Origin: Mactra quadrangularis
Taxonomy: Eukaryota > Mollusca > Bivalvia > Venerida > Mactridae
DNA length: 64,000 nt
Assembly (NCBI GenBank): GCA_025267735.1
Contig: CM046307.1
Coordinates: 37,067,231-37,131,230 of the forward strand
Direction: 5' to 3'
The position numbers and the translations under genes were made by a program. Each line of letters opens with the position of its first letter. The stretch's first letter is position 1. Positions 1 to 12,891 of the stretch are shown here, in pieces. The notes beneath the pieces were generated by a model. That model saw only the letters and a program-made list of their open reading frames with translations, was not told where the DNA came from and did no database searches.

Positions 1-1026
1 AACGTCTAATATAACTCTTCCATTTCAGACTTGCAGACAAAACTGCAATAAATGCACACTAGATTGATTTATGCGAACATTAAACACTAAGTTTACTCTT
101 ACCGTCTTAATTGTCACCTTAGTTGTAGAATTCATAATAGATAATTAAACATAAAATAGAAAAAACAATTAGTTTGAACTATAAGGGATCATTTTATCGT
201 TTGGCTAGCGATATATATAGCTATCTAAAGATAGTAGGAGTAATTCTATTACACTTTGAATAAATACCTAATCGTCACTGGCACCAGAGTCCATATCATA
301 AAATTATGCGTACGTCCCTATATAGCCCTGAGCATACACACGTGTGCACTACCTTATATATAATATACGAGAATATTATAATGAAAGTATAGTTATAACT
401 CGTACACGTTAATGTATACGGGTGCGATTTTTAATTGTGTTTGTTATCAAAATATTTAATGTGTGCGTATTTAAAGAATATTAGGATTCTGGTGCCAGTG
501 CTTATCATTTTCGTAATAATTTTACACCGTTTATCCAAATATTTGGTGATCATCCGAGTACTTATGCTCGTATAGTGACATAATGACTATTAAAGCTTTC
601 TCACGTCTTTATTCAAATTGAAGCTTACAAGCTCACATTACACATGTAGCACAATTTGTTTCTAACTAACACTTTTCGCAGTTAATTAACATTTGACATT
701 CTACATAGTTAAAAGAAGACAGCATGCCTCACCAAATAACATCAACAATTTAAATATCACTTACACGCTTATCTTTATAAATTAGCCGATAACATCACAA
801 TATCATTTATAATCCGCGTGGCGTAGGTACTAGGTGAAGCTCGTAATATCATTTGTAGAATGCCTTATTGACTAGTAAATACGCTCCCTTCGAAACTCAG
901 TCAAAACTCGGATGTTACTTCATGCATGTCGCTGCTTTATTGAGAGTGGACTTATGATATTGACCTTTACTATAACTTTAAACAACTAATAAAAGTTTAC
1001 CAAATTCCAATTTAACCGAAAATCTT
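1..1026. other. AT-rich sequence without recognisable features
   Basis: I read both strands and found no convincing exon, RNA gene or repeat boundary here. The sequence is AT-rich, with stop codons in all frames at short intervals. It is probably intronic or intergenic. Confidence 0.5.
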
Positions 1027-1039
1027 TACGCGCATTTTA

Positions 1040-1258
1040 TTTATTTATTTATTGGAGTTAACGCCGTGTCAACACAATTTAGGTCATTTTACGGCGTCCA
1101 GCGCACCTAACCTAGCTTTCCTGGACCATTGTCTATAACCAGTACTCACCTACCCTTCCACAAGGCCGGAAACGTCACCGTACTATCTAATCAATGAAGG
1201 AAAATCGACATTATTGTCAAATTTTCATGGAAGGGTATAACCTCCCCGAGCGGGATTC
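1040..1258 (-). mobile_element. SINE, family B, 5'-truncated
   Basis: This is a minus-strand copy of the SINE seen complete at 16901-17187. It keeps the body and the 3' tail (the minus-strand tail ends in GGCGTTAACTCCAATAAATAAA) but stops inside the tRNA-like B box, so most of the tRNA head is missing. A perfect 13-bp target site duplication, TACGCGCATTTTA, flanks it at 1027-1039 and 1259-1271. The clean duplication around a truncated copy indicates incomplete reverse transcription at insertion, as with LINE-mobilised SINEs, not later erosion. Confidence 0.85.
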
Positions 1259-1500
1259 TACGCGCATTTTAATTGGTTGAAACGATCACCTGTCTAAAAC
1301 AAGTATAAAATAAGCCATATTTGCTTTGATCATAATAGTTACGAATGCAACCTCGTTTAACGTCAAATATAGCGTGGCATTTTTTTACGATGAATATGCT
1401 CAATGTTTACAAATAAAAGTCATTTTAGATCAGATATTCACGTGTAAAAATATCGATGTAACTTTCATTTTGGTTAATTTTCCATTACTTTACTAAAATT

Positions 1501-1703
1501 AATGCAAAATTGTCCAACATCTTTGTATATCGACATTATGAAATTACATGCCTTTTTTGCATTCTAAGTAGTCGATCATACTTTTTTTAGAAACTACGTG
1601 ACAGTCGTGCTATTAAAGTGTATGTATCTCTGTCTAAAAATAGAAATATAGCTTTGCTCAGACATTTAACAGAGGTAGAAAGTGAACGAGAGAACTTTCT
1701 AGC
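1501..1703 (+). repeat. Diverged interspersed repeat, copy 1
   Basis: This segment aligns over about 200 bp, with many substitutions and small gaps, to 11310-11510 in the same orientation. Shared landmarks are a TGTCCA-CATCTTTG start, a central GACAGTC, AATAGAAATAT, and a terminal GCAGAGGTAGA. No terminal repeats or coding frame are evident, so the family is unknown. Confidence 0.55.
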
Positions 1704-2394
1704 AATGCACAGGAACCAGTGATAATAAAATGAATCTAATAACGATGACTGAAGAACATAATGTGACGTTTCCTGATAAAACAAATCATTAAGCGATTTC
1801 TAGATATGCACAAAAAACTCATAACAGAATAGGTACAGATTCATTTATAATGTTTAATAACCCAATGAAATAATATGTTTCAATTGTCATACTTCACTTG
1901 AACAGAAATTCAGCTACTTAATTTGATTTTCAAACGATGACTGTTTCGTGGTTACGTGCTTCCATTTAGCTAATCTTTTTTCATTGCAAAAAAACGTTCT
2001 GAACTTGAATTTTTAAAAAGAAGTTGCATGTTATATAGCAGTCAAACAATGATGATGCCGTGGATTTAAAAAAAGTGAAAAAAGAAATGCAGTCTTAACG
2101 TCTAGAAATGATGCATTTTGAAACCTAGGTAAATTTATTGCACATAAAATATCCACTGTTATGACTATAAAAATCGATGTTTTGATCGTTTTTATCAGCC
2201 GAACGGTCGCATTAAAGGGACCGTATATTTCTTAACTAAAGATCAGATACGTACAGAAATTGCATGATTTTGCAACAACTTCTTTGATGTCGATATCGGG
2301 TACATGTATGTTCATGTTATACATTTTCGATACTAACAATCGTGTTATGGTTCGAAGTAAACATTACATCGTTGAAGTTTCTACATTCATTGTA

Positions 2395-2706
2395 TTTTTT
2401 GTTTGTTTGTTTGTTTTCGTTGCGTTTAACACATTGTATAGGTCATATAACGGCGGCAATTAACCTACTCACTGTTCCTGGAAAGGCTAAATCTCTGGAT
2501 TTAGCTGTTAACCAACTACTAAGCACATACTTTCGACAGTGACTGACAACTGCCCTACATAATTAGGAATTATTGGTAGGAGGGAGAATGGCCGTAGAAA
2601 TAATTTCATAACCAAGCTCCACGAAAGTATGCCCCGCCCGGGAATCGAACCCACGATCCCTCGATCAGTAGACTTGCGTGCTACCAACTGAGCTAGCTTG
2701 CCGGCT
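2395..2706 (-). mobile_element. SINE, family A, full length
   Basis: This is a minus-strand tRNA-derived SINE. Read on the minus strand, the head has an A box (TAGCTCAGTTGGTAGCAC) and a B box (GGGTTCGATTCCCGGGC). A body with CGGCCATTCTCCCTCCTACC follows, then a tail with ATATGACCTATACAATGTG. The 3' end is a CAAA-rich tract, visible as a run of TTTG on the plus strand. The anticodon region is degenerate and no discriminator or CCA-type end is present, so this is not a tRNA gene. Confidence 0.85.
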
Positions 2707-3510
2707 CATGGTATAATTATACCCAGAATAATTGCAACAGAAGATCTGAAATTCTAGCATTGTTATCTGAAATAAAGGTCCCGATTTGAACGTTTTATAT
2801 TTGATTAAATATTTCGTCGTTGTTGTATTTAATTGATTTAATGCTCCTTTTATAACAATTTAATGTACTTTGTACCCATATCTATTATCATAATATTGAA
2901 ATTATCGTTGTCTGTCATTCATGATTATCACGCAATACATCTTATGTCGCAATTATTATAAAAGAATTACAGCCGAATAACTATTAAACCCACACATGAC
3001 GATGTTTATATGAACAATGGTTTAGGTTTTAATGGTTATTATATAGACAAATACTATACATACACATTCAAATTTACAATTCATTAATCGCATTATTAGT
3101 CTGCAATCTTCATCAAGATGCGAAAATTCTAATTATGTATAACATACATTTATTTCATATTTAACATAAAAATTATCAAAGGGATTAATCTAATTAAAAA
3201 ATCTGTATACTTTTCTTGTAACTCAAAATGAAAGTTTTGATTCATACTAATTAAAGTACTGAAAACACAGAAAGACTTTCGGGCGCGTTGGAACATATCT
3301 AAGAAGGCAATCAACAAATGAGAAACTTATTATCTTTGTTCTAGTAAACATTGACATAGGTTTAGATATAAGTGAAGAAAGTAAAGCGTAAATGGTAACT
3401 TCAGTGATAATGAACTACATTTACAAATAGACATTATACCAACAAAAAGGATGTTTCCTTCTTCAGCAATAGACATTCTCAGTTTAAAAATTTCCAGAGT
3501 AAGGTTGCCA

Positions 3511-3571
3511 TTATGCCTCAGTCCCATAAAATTGTGGCTTGTTGCAGACCCGTACGTGCAGACAGCCGTAG
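3511..3571 (+). mobile_element. Fragment of GC-rich foldback element
   Basis: About 60 bp match one end of the larger elements at 24327-24679 and 38041-38393, beginning TATGCCTCAGTCCCATAAAA and running through CCCGTACGTGCAGACAG. The rest of the element is missing. It is a solo terminal fragment. Confidence 0.65.
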
Positions 3572-3742
3572 ATAGATGTAAGCTATGTCTCTGTTGGTAC
3601 TTTAGCTAAATTGTTTTGCTAAGAGACTTATGATTAAGTTAAAAGATTGTTGAGTCTCATAACATTTAACAGTTAAACAATTTTCATATGACTGAAGTCC
3701 TATAGGAAATGTTTTTTGTCGACCCTCGTTAATATCATTCCG

Positions 3743-3833
3743 CAGGTTAAACTGGTCGATAGTTTTCGTCGATTGTTTTCGATTTTCGGTATAACTTCAA
3801 CTTTCTGGCGAAAATCGCAGAAAGTCTTAAAAT
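3743..3833 (+). repeat. Diverged repeat shared with 61374-61463
   Basis: A stretch containing GATAGTTTTCG, then ATTTTCGGTATAACTT and a GGCGA...CGCAGAAA pair, matches the segment at 61374-61463 in the same orientation. In that second copy the centre is a perfect palindrome, which has decayed here. It overlaps the start of the longest open frame in the window (3716-4171), and that frame begins with TTG rather than ATG. Confidence 0.5.
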
Positions 3834-4387
3834 CAAGCGAGTTGACGCATAGGAAACATTCTCTCAGAGCAAAATATCAATACCGATTCAAGATTACAAT
3901 TGATTGTCATTTCAAGAAAACTCTTCATAATATAACCATTACCTTATTATCCGCATACATGAATAGAAATGTAAAATCTAATTTTGATGAAGGTCAATTT
4001 GTAAACAAATTTCACAAACTAACTAAACCACGAATATTCCCTATTATACACACTCTCGATGCATTACATTATCGACCTGTTATTTATTTTACTGGACCGG
4101 TTTTTGTGAAAACTTTTTTAGTTATTTTGCTGTATTTTAAGAATGGAGTTGTGTTGTGTGACAAGTATTAGCATTTCCAAAAATGCTTGAAATCAACGCT
4201 CAGCCGTGTTTGATTTCTTCTCCATAGATGTATATATTTTGTGGTTAATATTCATTTGCTAACGGGGCGGATGTTATGAATATAAAATACATATTGATTT
4301 CGATGAACAATTCTACTTACTCTTCATTAGTTATCTTTGTAAATTTTACTTATTTCCGATCAAAAATACTTGCGTGAAAATGTTTAT

Positions 4388-4507
4388 GTCCGCTAAAATA
4401 TTTAGTGGCGTGTAGCCTTCCTAAACATACAATAAGTATGGGGAGTATGTGGTAAATCGTTCCGCCGTCCGCTAAAATATTTAGTAGTGTGCAGCCTTCC
4501 TAAACAT
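4388..4507 (+). repeat. Two 41-bp direct repeats
   Basis: A 41-bp sequence starting GTCCGCTAAAATATTTAGT and ending AGCCTTCCTAAACAT occurs at 4388-4428 and 4467-4507 with a few mismatches. The 38-bp spacer between them is unrelated. This is a short local duplication with no obvious function. Confidence 0.7.
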
Positions 4508-4830
4508 CCGCTAATGCCCGCTATTGACTATGCGCCAGCTTGATTTTAGTCAACAACTAGACGAGTCCATTATCACACCCCTTTTTTACTTTTTCACGGC
4601 CATTTTCTTATCATGTGACCTCAAATGCATAGTTTTGATTGGCTTAAGACAACCGGTGTCGACTACAAAATGCTCAAATCTTGATAATTGTTTATATCAA
4701 CGCACAGGTGCGTTGATAATTATTTGATCTTTTTCCTTCTCTAAGTAAAACAAGCGTTAAAAGCTTATTACTGTAATAGTATGCTTTTAATGAAACATTG
4801 TAGCAATGCTTTTAGGCTTTGAAATTAAAC

Positions 4831-4895
4831 GATCCGGGTTTGTAGCGCAGTTGGTAGCACGATGGATTTTCGAATCAAGTTTTTCGAAGGGGGGG
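4831..4895 (+). mobile_element. SINE family B, head fragment only
   Basis: This is the tRNA-like head (GTAGCGCAGTTGGTAGCACG, then a decayed region with GGGGGGGAGG). It resembles the start of the element at 16901, but the body and tail are missing. It is a decayed, 3'-truncated relic. Confidence 0.6.
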
Positions 4896-5629
4896 AGGTA
4901 TCAAGAATAATATACATTAATTACATTCTTTTAGGCATTACCGTGTTTTACTATATGAAATGTAAAAATAGTGTAATTTATGCATACTTAACATTTATAC
5001 AAACATTTTAAAATGTTTAAAGTTAACACATGTTTTAGTATGTCCAAGGTTTATTTAATATCATATGCATACTTAAATAACTTCGTCGATATTTATTGTA
5101 ACAAAGTCATACACTTTCAAAAAACCTATCTGACAGGACTAAGCAATTTATACCGCCATTCTCTGATTTCATATCATCATAAGCATAGTTAAATATATTT
5201 CGTTATCTGCCAGGTACGATTACAGCGCTAGTAATCTTGCAGCATAATTGTATTTCAGAGTCGCAGGCAAATGCTCCTAAATGCAAACATGATCTATTTA
5301 CTCAAGAAAAAAGTATTTTACCAATTGTGTTGTATCTAACGGTCTTGATTAAGGCGTAATCATGACCTATGTAACTATTATCATAGACAACAAAATTGGA
5401 AAGTAAACATGACTATGTAACTGTAGCGATTTTGACATGGTTTGTAATAGTTTAAGATATGTCATTTAAACCCTCAACAGGTCTCTATTTTTAACAGCTA
5501 AAATTCACCATTGTGTACAGTAATTAGCATTCAAATTCATTTGATGTTGAATTAAGGTAATTATACAATACTTGTATAGTCATGCTGCCTGATTGTTCGA
5601 ACACGTTTGTTTTAAATCATTCGTTCATC

Positions 5630-5860
5630 TAGTGCCCCGAAGGGGGTACGGGTTCGATTCCTACCCGGGAAAATTTGACAAAAATGTCAATTTTCCTCCA
5701 TTAATAAGGTATATGGAGAAGTTTCCGGCCTTGTGGAAGGGTAGGTGAGTACTGGTTATTGACAAGAGTCCAGGAAAGCTAAGATGTGAGCGCTGGACGC
5801 CGTCATATGACCTATACAACGTGTTGCTACGGCGTTAAACCCAACTAAATTTATTAAATA
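5630..5860 (+). mobile_element. SINE, family B, 5'-truncated
   Basis: The copy starts within the tRNA-like head just upstream of the B box (GGGTTCGATTCCTACCC). It keeps the body, with a TGACAAAAATGTCAATTTTC segment, and ends in a GGCGTTAAACCCAAC tail. An 8-bp duplication, CGTTCATC, flanks it at 5622-5629 and 5861-5868. Its tail reads CATATGACCTATACAACGTG, which is closer to family A than to other family B copies. That suggests tail exchange or a subfamily. Confidence 0.8.
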
Positions 5861-6286
5861 CGTTCATCCTTCCTCGAGGAGTTGACAACTTCTCCTTACT
5901 CAGGAGATGAGAACACAACCGTAGTGTAGAGCGCCTGTTACGCAACAAATGTAAATAACTTTAATTGAAAACAATATTGAGCAGGAAAAAATAGAATCAA
6001 TAAAATGAGTTTAATTACGACGAAAGAAGGCTCTTTAAACACAGCATGACGGTTCTCATTTAATCAATACATTGAAGAGTTCTTGCACCGTGAAAACATT
6101 CTCGCGATGCAGACTATCGATAGTGGTTCTTTTATATACTTGATTGGCATTTGAATAGTCGTTATTTGTAATGAGACCTTTCTCACTTTTTCTTATTTAA
6201 CACTGAACTATAAGTTACACTTTTTACTGCAATGAAAGTATTCTTTAAAGTAAATGTATCAACTTATACCGGATTATTAGTGAATT

Positions 6287-6892
6287 GTACCGCCGCAATA
6301 TGTCGCAACGCAACATTATGTTCCACTTGACGAAAAATGTTGCAATGTCGACGCATTATGTCGCAATCGAGGCAATATGTCGCAGTCATACCCAGATGCG
6401 TAAAATAATTCTTACTGGTAGTTTAAACATGTGTATTTCGGAATTTCACTTCCGTATAATCTCGTTTCCGATGATTTTGCGCATGCTGCCAACAATATTA
6501 AATAAATTGGTGCTGTCTGGGCGATCATTTACTTCTCCTGGAATCCACCTATTACAAGCGTCTCCCTTCTTCTACCGCTCCCCGCACAGTATCATTAACC
6601 ATTGAAACCTCTGAGGAACAACACCTCCCAGTGCAACCAATATTTATCTAGGCGCTTGATGTTGCTATACAGAGGTTAGACAGTAAAATCAGAGCTTTAA
6701 CGAAAGTATATAAAAATGTAGTTTGTAGTTTGCTTATTTCAGGATCTGTTTTAGTTGCATTTATAAGTTGTTAAGATATGACGTGTAACAAATTTATAAT
6801 TGCGACATTTTGCGTTAGGGGTTGCGACATAATACGTTAGTCGAAAAATTTGCGAAATTTTGCGTCAGCGCTGCGACATTTTGCGTCGATAC
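6287..6892. mobile_element. Non-autonomous element with TGTCGCA-rich inverted termini
   Basis: The left end (6287-6385) and the right end (about 6798-6892) are imperfect inverted repeats. Both are built from a recurring ATGTCGCA word, three clear copies on the left and complementary GCGACAT words on the right. The outermost bases pair as GTAYCG...CGRTAC. The 400-bp centre has no homology to known proteins that I recognise. No convincing target site duplication was found, so the exact ends are approximate. The layout fits a MITE-like DNA element. Confidence 0.6.
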
Positions 6893-6899
6893 ATGCATT

Positions 6900-8290
6900 C
6901 CTATTCTCAACTTTTAGCTTAATAAACACTTCTAGTATTTAGCCTTCTTTGATTTGTTTAGTATTTCGTGCTTTGATTAAAAGAAACGTCTCACAGCGAA
7001 TAAGTTGAACGCTACACTATTAAAGAGTATAAAGTTATTAGGGATGATAACTAAAATCACTTTGATAAAACTTTTTCCATTTTACATTCAAAATACTAAA
7101 ACCTAAAGAAATGTTGGAAAACGATTGCTTTTATTTAACCTTTTTGATTTAAAATCCGTAAAACTCAGATAAACAATCAAATTTCAGCATGACCTTTGCA
7201 TGTTATTCCAACAAACCTATTCATTATATCAATTGAAATGATAAATATAATTTCTACCACCAAAAGCATGCATGCATCCAATAACTAACACATTTCTCGT
7301 ATTTTTCATTTTGTAGTATAACACAAATGTCTAGACTTTAATCAACAGCAATATTTGATTTATTTCTTTGCGGAGAAAACACTAGAAGAAGTTTGATTGG
7401 TAATGTTTTGTATGTTTCTTTCATACATGTATAAGCTTATTTCAATCCCAATATTGTACACGCAGTATAATTCTATCAGAAAACATTGAAGCATTAGTGA
7501 ATTAGTGTTTACTTGTGTTTTGTCTTATAGACAATCAAATATATGTTTATTTCATCTCATTATGGACGTGCAATTAAATGTACTGACACGCAAAAAAACT
7601 TTAAACTCAGTAAAAAACAAATTTCACATACAAAGTTAAATTTAATGTGGGTATGTTTGGTATCATTCTTTAGAAAAGTCTATTAACCACATATCTATGT
7701 AAATTTCATTAAACGTCAGTTAATATCTTGAGCATAATAAAGTTTAACGAGAGAGGCGAAAAGTAAAAGCTGCAGACGTTCTTTGTTTTTCTTTGTTTGA
7801 ATAGTTTGATAATACCGTCGACGTCATTAGACTCTACGACAGGTTTATGCGTTTACAATTGCTTGCCGTGATCCGTAGACATATTGGACATAACAGATAT
7901 TGGTGTATATTCACACTATTAAACTCTTTTCCTAAATTAATACAAATAAAACTACGAACGTCTTATTTAAGACCATCTTAATTACATAGATCTTTGAAAT
8001 TTTACTTTTTCTAATAATGACAGTTCAAATCACATATCACAGTTTCTAAATGTTTAATGCTGATTACACTTTTGTATTGAAAGAAACAAACACGCGATTT
8101 TCCGATTTAGTTATAACCAACCGAATTCTTCCCTCTACTCTTATGTTTTATATTAGACCTTCATCGACTAGGCCATAATGACTCAAGCTTATGTGTCAAT
8201 ATAAAAATTTAAAGGGATTTTTCCATAAAATAATTTTGTCTAAGAATTTAAAATTTCCTTAAATACAATGACAAATTATACCTTTTAATA
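6900..8290. other. No recognisable features
   Basis: About 1.4 kb of AT-rich sequence. I found no exon, RNA gene or repeat with definable ends. Confidence 0.4.
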
Positions 8291-8299
8291 CATTTTAAT

Positions 8300-9600
8300 G
8301 CTAAAAACCCTAAACTCTACAAGGGTTGCTGCATTCAAATTCAAAATAGTTGCCAGAATGATACACTGAATATTAAAGAATGATATATTTCCTGATAAAA
8401 ATGACAAAACATATAAATAAACAAATTATAAGTTCAAAAGCATGTTAAACAAAGATAAATAGTAATGTAGTTACGATTTCTTCAATCAAATAGAGCAAAA
8501 TTTCTATCTGTGCTATTCGGAAAGGTCATTGTCATAAAGGATCAATGTCACCTTTTTTCTCAAAAAGTTAAGGGCTTAGCATTGTGGTCATTGTGTCCAA
8601 GTATCAATGCAAACTAAGAAAGATGAAACAGTAAGGACTATTTTTACATTTATATACATTGTAGTCTAGAAATTATATTCATGGTGGCCATTTTTAAATC
8701 CTTAATGGCTGCCAAAATAATACCATGAATATTTTAGGATGATGATTTTCTGATCAAAATGATTAAACATTGAATTATTAAAACCAATTATAAGTTCAAA
8801 AAAATGTCAGACACAGAAAAAGTAATCATGTATACACGATATATTCGATTAAATTGAGCAAAATTTCTATCTGTGACCTTCAGGAGGGTCAAGGTCATAA
8901 AGGAACAAGGTTACCGTTTTACATCCCAAATGTAAGAACTTATCATCTTGGATATTGTGTCTAAGTGTGCATACAATCTAAGCATAAATAAAGATGGAAT
9001 GAACATTTAATATCAATAGTGTCTAGGTTTTGTTTTCATGGTCGTTATTTTAAATCCAAGATGACCGCCAAAATAATGACATGAAAATTTGATGATAATC
9101 TTTTTCCTGATGAAAAATAATTAAGCATTGAAATAAGTGCAATATAAGTTCAGAAAAATGTTAAAATGAGAAAAAAAAACAATCATGTATACACGATATA
9201 TTCAATCAAATATAGCAAATATTGATCGGTGACCTTGGGGTAGGTCAAGGACATGACGGATCAAGGTCACTATTAATTTACCAAACTTAAGAACTTTACT
9301 TTGTGGTCATTGTGTCCAAGTACGAATACAATCTGAGCATAAATAAAAAAGCTGTGCACATTTTACATTTAAATTGTCTAGGTATTGTTTCATGGTGGTC
9401 ATTTCGAAATTCAAGAATGCCGCCAAAATAATGGCATGAAAATTTGAGGATGATACTTTTCCTAATCAAACATTGAAAAAAGCACGATGATATGATCAAA
9501 AGAGTGTAAGGCTTAGAAAAAAGCATGTATACTTAATACCTTTGATCAAAACAATACAATTTCTACCTGTGACCTTGAAGGTCTTTAAACAAAAATCAAA
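8300..9600 (+). repeat. Diverged tandem array, about 355-bp unit, 3.5 units
   Basis: An anchor at CAAAATTTCTATCTGTG-like sequence recurs at about 8496, 8859, 9216 and 9557, giving periods of 363, 357 and 341 bp. Each of the first three units carries, in order, CATGGTGGCCATTTTTAAAT-like and GCCAAAATAATRCCATGA-like blocks, a TATAAGTTCAAAA block, the anchor, and a cluster such as GGGTCAAGGTCATAAAGG. The last unit is cut off after the anchor. Units differ by many substitutions, so the array is old. The AGGTCA-like words resemble nuclear-receptor half sites, but that could simply be the repeat's own composition. Confidence 0.75.
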
Positions 9601-9609
9601 AGCACTGTT

Positions 9610-11300
9610 TTCTATGCGATTAATATTTGAATACCTTGTGCAATGGAAAAGCCCGTGATTTGGTAAGTTAAGAGTATTTGCTATTCTTAATGTTATTGAT
9701 AGGTGAATAGCAAACCAACTTTAAAACGAATATAACGAACATGCACATGCCATATGATATAATTGTAGTGGGATTTTGATGTATCACTTAAAATGTTTCT
9801 TTTATACTATTTGTTGAAAAAATGTTCTTATATTGATTTATATGCCTGTTGCACAAGAACAATAAATAAATTAATAAATATAATAGGAAAAACTTATACC
9901 ATTGTCTACTTCTAAGTACAAAATATCATACTATAAATGTCAGAAACATGTGCGTCCAGAAAATTGTTTTGCTTTTCAATTATAAATCATAAATAATTAT
10001 AAAAAAACCCTTCAGGTTTTGTGAACAAGTGGCTGATATCACTTATGATATTCTAACCACATTTCTAAAATAGAAAGTGCAATGTCATCTTAATTTCTGG
10101 GACAAAAAGCATAGAGCATACCAATTGAATCAGAAAATCCATTAAACAAACTAAGTATCGATGTAAACACTTATTTATAGTACAGTATAATGCATATAAA
10201 CATATATACAACCTAATCTATCGAAATTGACAAAGAGACGATGACCAAGTCAGCTTTTCATTTGAATATATGGTAAAATGATAAATAATTTAGTAATGCT
10301 ACAGAGTCATATAAAATCGTATGCAGACTACTCAGTCATCAGGGATGATATATTAATACTTATTTAACATAATGAATTCAGACATTATCTTGACAGTGCT
10401 TCCACAATATTAATGTATAGTATTGTCAGTATATGGACTGCACAATTCATACAGTGCATCACGATATTTATTGAGACATGTCTTCCCCATCTGAGATTTG
10501 ATTTTTTACGCGAACAGACTACCTAAGTATATTTGTCCTGCAAGCAAGCCGTTGCATTGCTTAATTTATGAAAAGTCCTATACGTTTTCAGACTTCAAGT
10601 CCAAGACAATTATATGGCGGGATAAAGAGTTTTGTTCTCTGGTGAATTGTCAGGGAGGAGGAATATTTGCGTTTTCAGTATTCCAAGACTACAAATAGAG
10701 CATTTACCTTTTCAGTTTTCATATACTAAACATTAACCAGAAGTTGGAATTCCATTTCCATTAAAAGTAGAAAATAAATATTAAATCCAAATAAAAAACA
10801 CACAAGAGCAATCGGTGCATTTTACAATATATTAGAACAAGTAAAAAATTGCTGCTAAATGCAGCAAAGGGATTGTCAAGGCAAACAAAAAAAATGATTA
10901 AGTATAATCTAAAGGTAACTCAAAAGAGCATTATATTGAATTGTCATGTTAAGGTTTTTCAGTAATTAAAAGGTAACTTGTCATAAAACGTTTTTCTGTT
11001 CAAATGTAACAATCTCGTTCCAAAAGCCTAGTAAGATTCTCGATACTAGTTAGATTGAGAATCTTGACAAATTTGGAGTACGCGAATGGTCTGGATCTAG
11101 ACACCATCTTTATGCCGACAGGATGTTTGGTTTTAGTTGGATTTATTTCCAGTAATTCATATTTGCATGACGCTTAAAAAGATCGGCAGAAGGGAAAACA
11201 TAGTTCTTCAGAACAGAAGCTATTTACATGACTTATCGCTTCTGTTTAGTCAAGTGCTCCTCACATTGCGGATCTGTTCTTACCAATCCGTGTAACCAAT
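9610..11300. other. No recognisable features
   Basis: AT-rich sequence on both strands. The open frame at 10498-10698 has no recognisable domain and no splice or start context. Confidence 0.4.
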
Positions 11301-11309
11301 CATCTAACT

Positions 11310-11510
11310 AATGCATAACTGTCCAGCATCTTTGAATTTCGACATTTTGATTTTACAGGCGTGAACATTTGTTGCATTTATTGAATTTATTTTTTAATTA
11401 CGAGACAGTCATGCAATCTAAATGTGTGTGTCTTTGCCTTGAAATAGAAATATCAGTTTGCGCATAGTATTTAAGCAGAGGTAGAGAGTCAGCGAGTGAA
11501 TCTTTCAAAC
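11310..11510 (+). repeat. Diverged interspersed repeat, copy 2
   Basis: This is the partner of 1501-1703, in the same orientation and with the same order of landmarks (GTCCAGCATCTTTG, GACAGTC, AATAGAAATAT, GCAGAGGTAGA). The boundaries are estimates. Confidence 0.55.
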
Positions 11511-11894
11511 CAGTGTATTAGAGAGTAGTCATACCTTTACTTGTTACGGAAGAATTTTGTTGCCGGATACACGAAAGGATTTAACATGTATTTTAATTCC
11601 GAAAAGATGCACTTAAATACAAAAGGCAAGCTATTTCGAATAGAAATCATTTTTCTTAATAATGAATTCACTCGGACTCGAGAAAACATACTCCATTCGA
11701 ACAAATTAAAAACTGGCGAGCTTTTCACCTAGGTGTAAATGTCCGTCATTTTAACTCTCTTAAAATTACCTGGTCCGTCTGGTCAATAGTCCGTCAATAT
11801 AGTACCAAACTTTTCATAATTAAAAAAAGTCTGCAAAAATAATCTTACATCTGCTCGATCTATAACCAGAAGCAAGTTCAATTACACAAAACGC

Positions 11895-12050
11895 TACAGT
11901 ACGTTACATAACGATGCATTCGGAACTCCTCGGTCATACATTTGTTTACTTTAACGCCGGACATTTCAAAATAGCGTCCAAATATGTCCGAGATTATTCG
12001 CAGCAAATGGACGAGGACTTCCGAATGTATCGTTGCGGAACGTTCTATAA
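11895..12050. mobile_element. Short foldback element with ATTCGGAA arms
   Basis: The left arm (about 11901-11935, containing ACGATGCATTCGGAACTCCT) and right arm (about 12010-12045, containing GAGGACTTCCGAATGTATCG) are complementary over roughly 35 bases. The loop carries TTTGTTTACTT, then a GCCGGAC...TTCAAAATAGCGTCCAAATATG stretch. A related loop and arm occur at 37021-37378, which makes this a family rather than a chance hairpin. Confidence 0.6.
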
Positions 12051-12799
12051 CGTTCGCAGTTACTGAACTCAACCCTGGTCCGTAACTCTTATGCTCTTAA
12101 AATTAACTGGTCCGCTGCACCTAATCATAGTTAGAAAAGATCGCCAATAGAGCTCAGTAAGAGTAAGAATTAAGAGTCAATGTTACACGATTACGCTTCT
12201 TTATTTATACAGTCGGCTAATAAGAAAAAAAGGTATATTATTAAAATATATGAATCATATCAAATAGTTTTCAAATGATAAATGCTCTAACAGTTGAAAT
12301 ATATAATATTTACAACAATATGTGATGAAGCAATCGACGATTCTTTTAATAGTTAAAGTCTGCAAAGTTATTTCTTAAAATATAATTTCGATATTAGTGT
12401 CTTATCTTTTCAAATAAAATATTGGCAAATATCAATAATATATGTACTATACACACATTATGATACGCATATTTGTTAAACTGTATCCGTATACTAAACT
12501 GGTCTCCTGGTCCGGTTGGTTCGCGATTTATACCTACCCCTTTTCGTGTGATTCGAAAGGATTTGCGGAAATGTGTTGATATAAAACGCTGATTTTTCGT
12601 GTGTTGCATTGTTGCAAGAAAAATTGTTTATATGGATTCCCGCAAAAATGATTTTTCTATTTAACTTTTAACGGAAATGGGCTGTACTATGACTACATTA
12701 AAAACAATAAATTTGTCGGCAGTGGAAATCGAAAGGATTTTTATCATTTTTTATCACGTGACTTTTGCCCATTGCTATCAAAATCTACCCACCACAATA

Positions 12800-12821
12800 T
12801 CACGGCGTTGAGACGCCGTGA
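12800..12821. other. Perfect 9-bp hairpin
   Basis: TCACGGCGT, a TGAG loop, then ACGCCGTGA. It lies 70 bases upstream of a SINE insertion. It may be a relic of a mobile element end. It is not followed by a T tract and is not interpreted as a terminator. Confidence 0.35.
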
Positions 12822-12891
12822 AATAATAAACACGTTCTTAAAGGAGAGTACCAACACCGATAAACGATAATGGCATTTAATCTTAACCAGA

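Noticed and set aside
3716..4171. Longest open frame in the window (151 codons)
   Set aside because: It begins with TTG, not ATG, starts inside a dispersed repeat, shows no recognisable domain, and its later part is low-complexity AT-rich. Probably chance.
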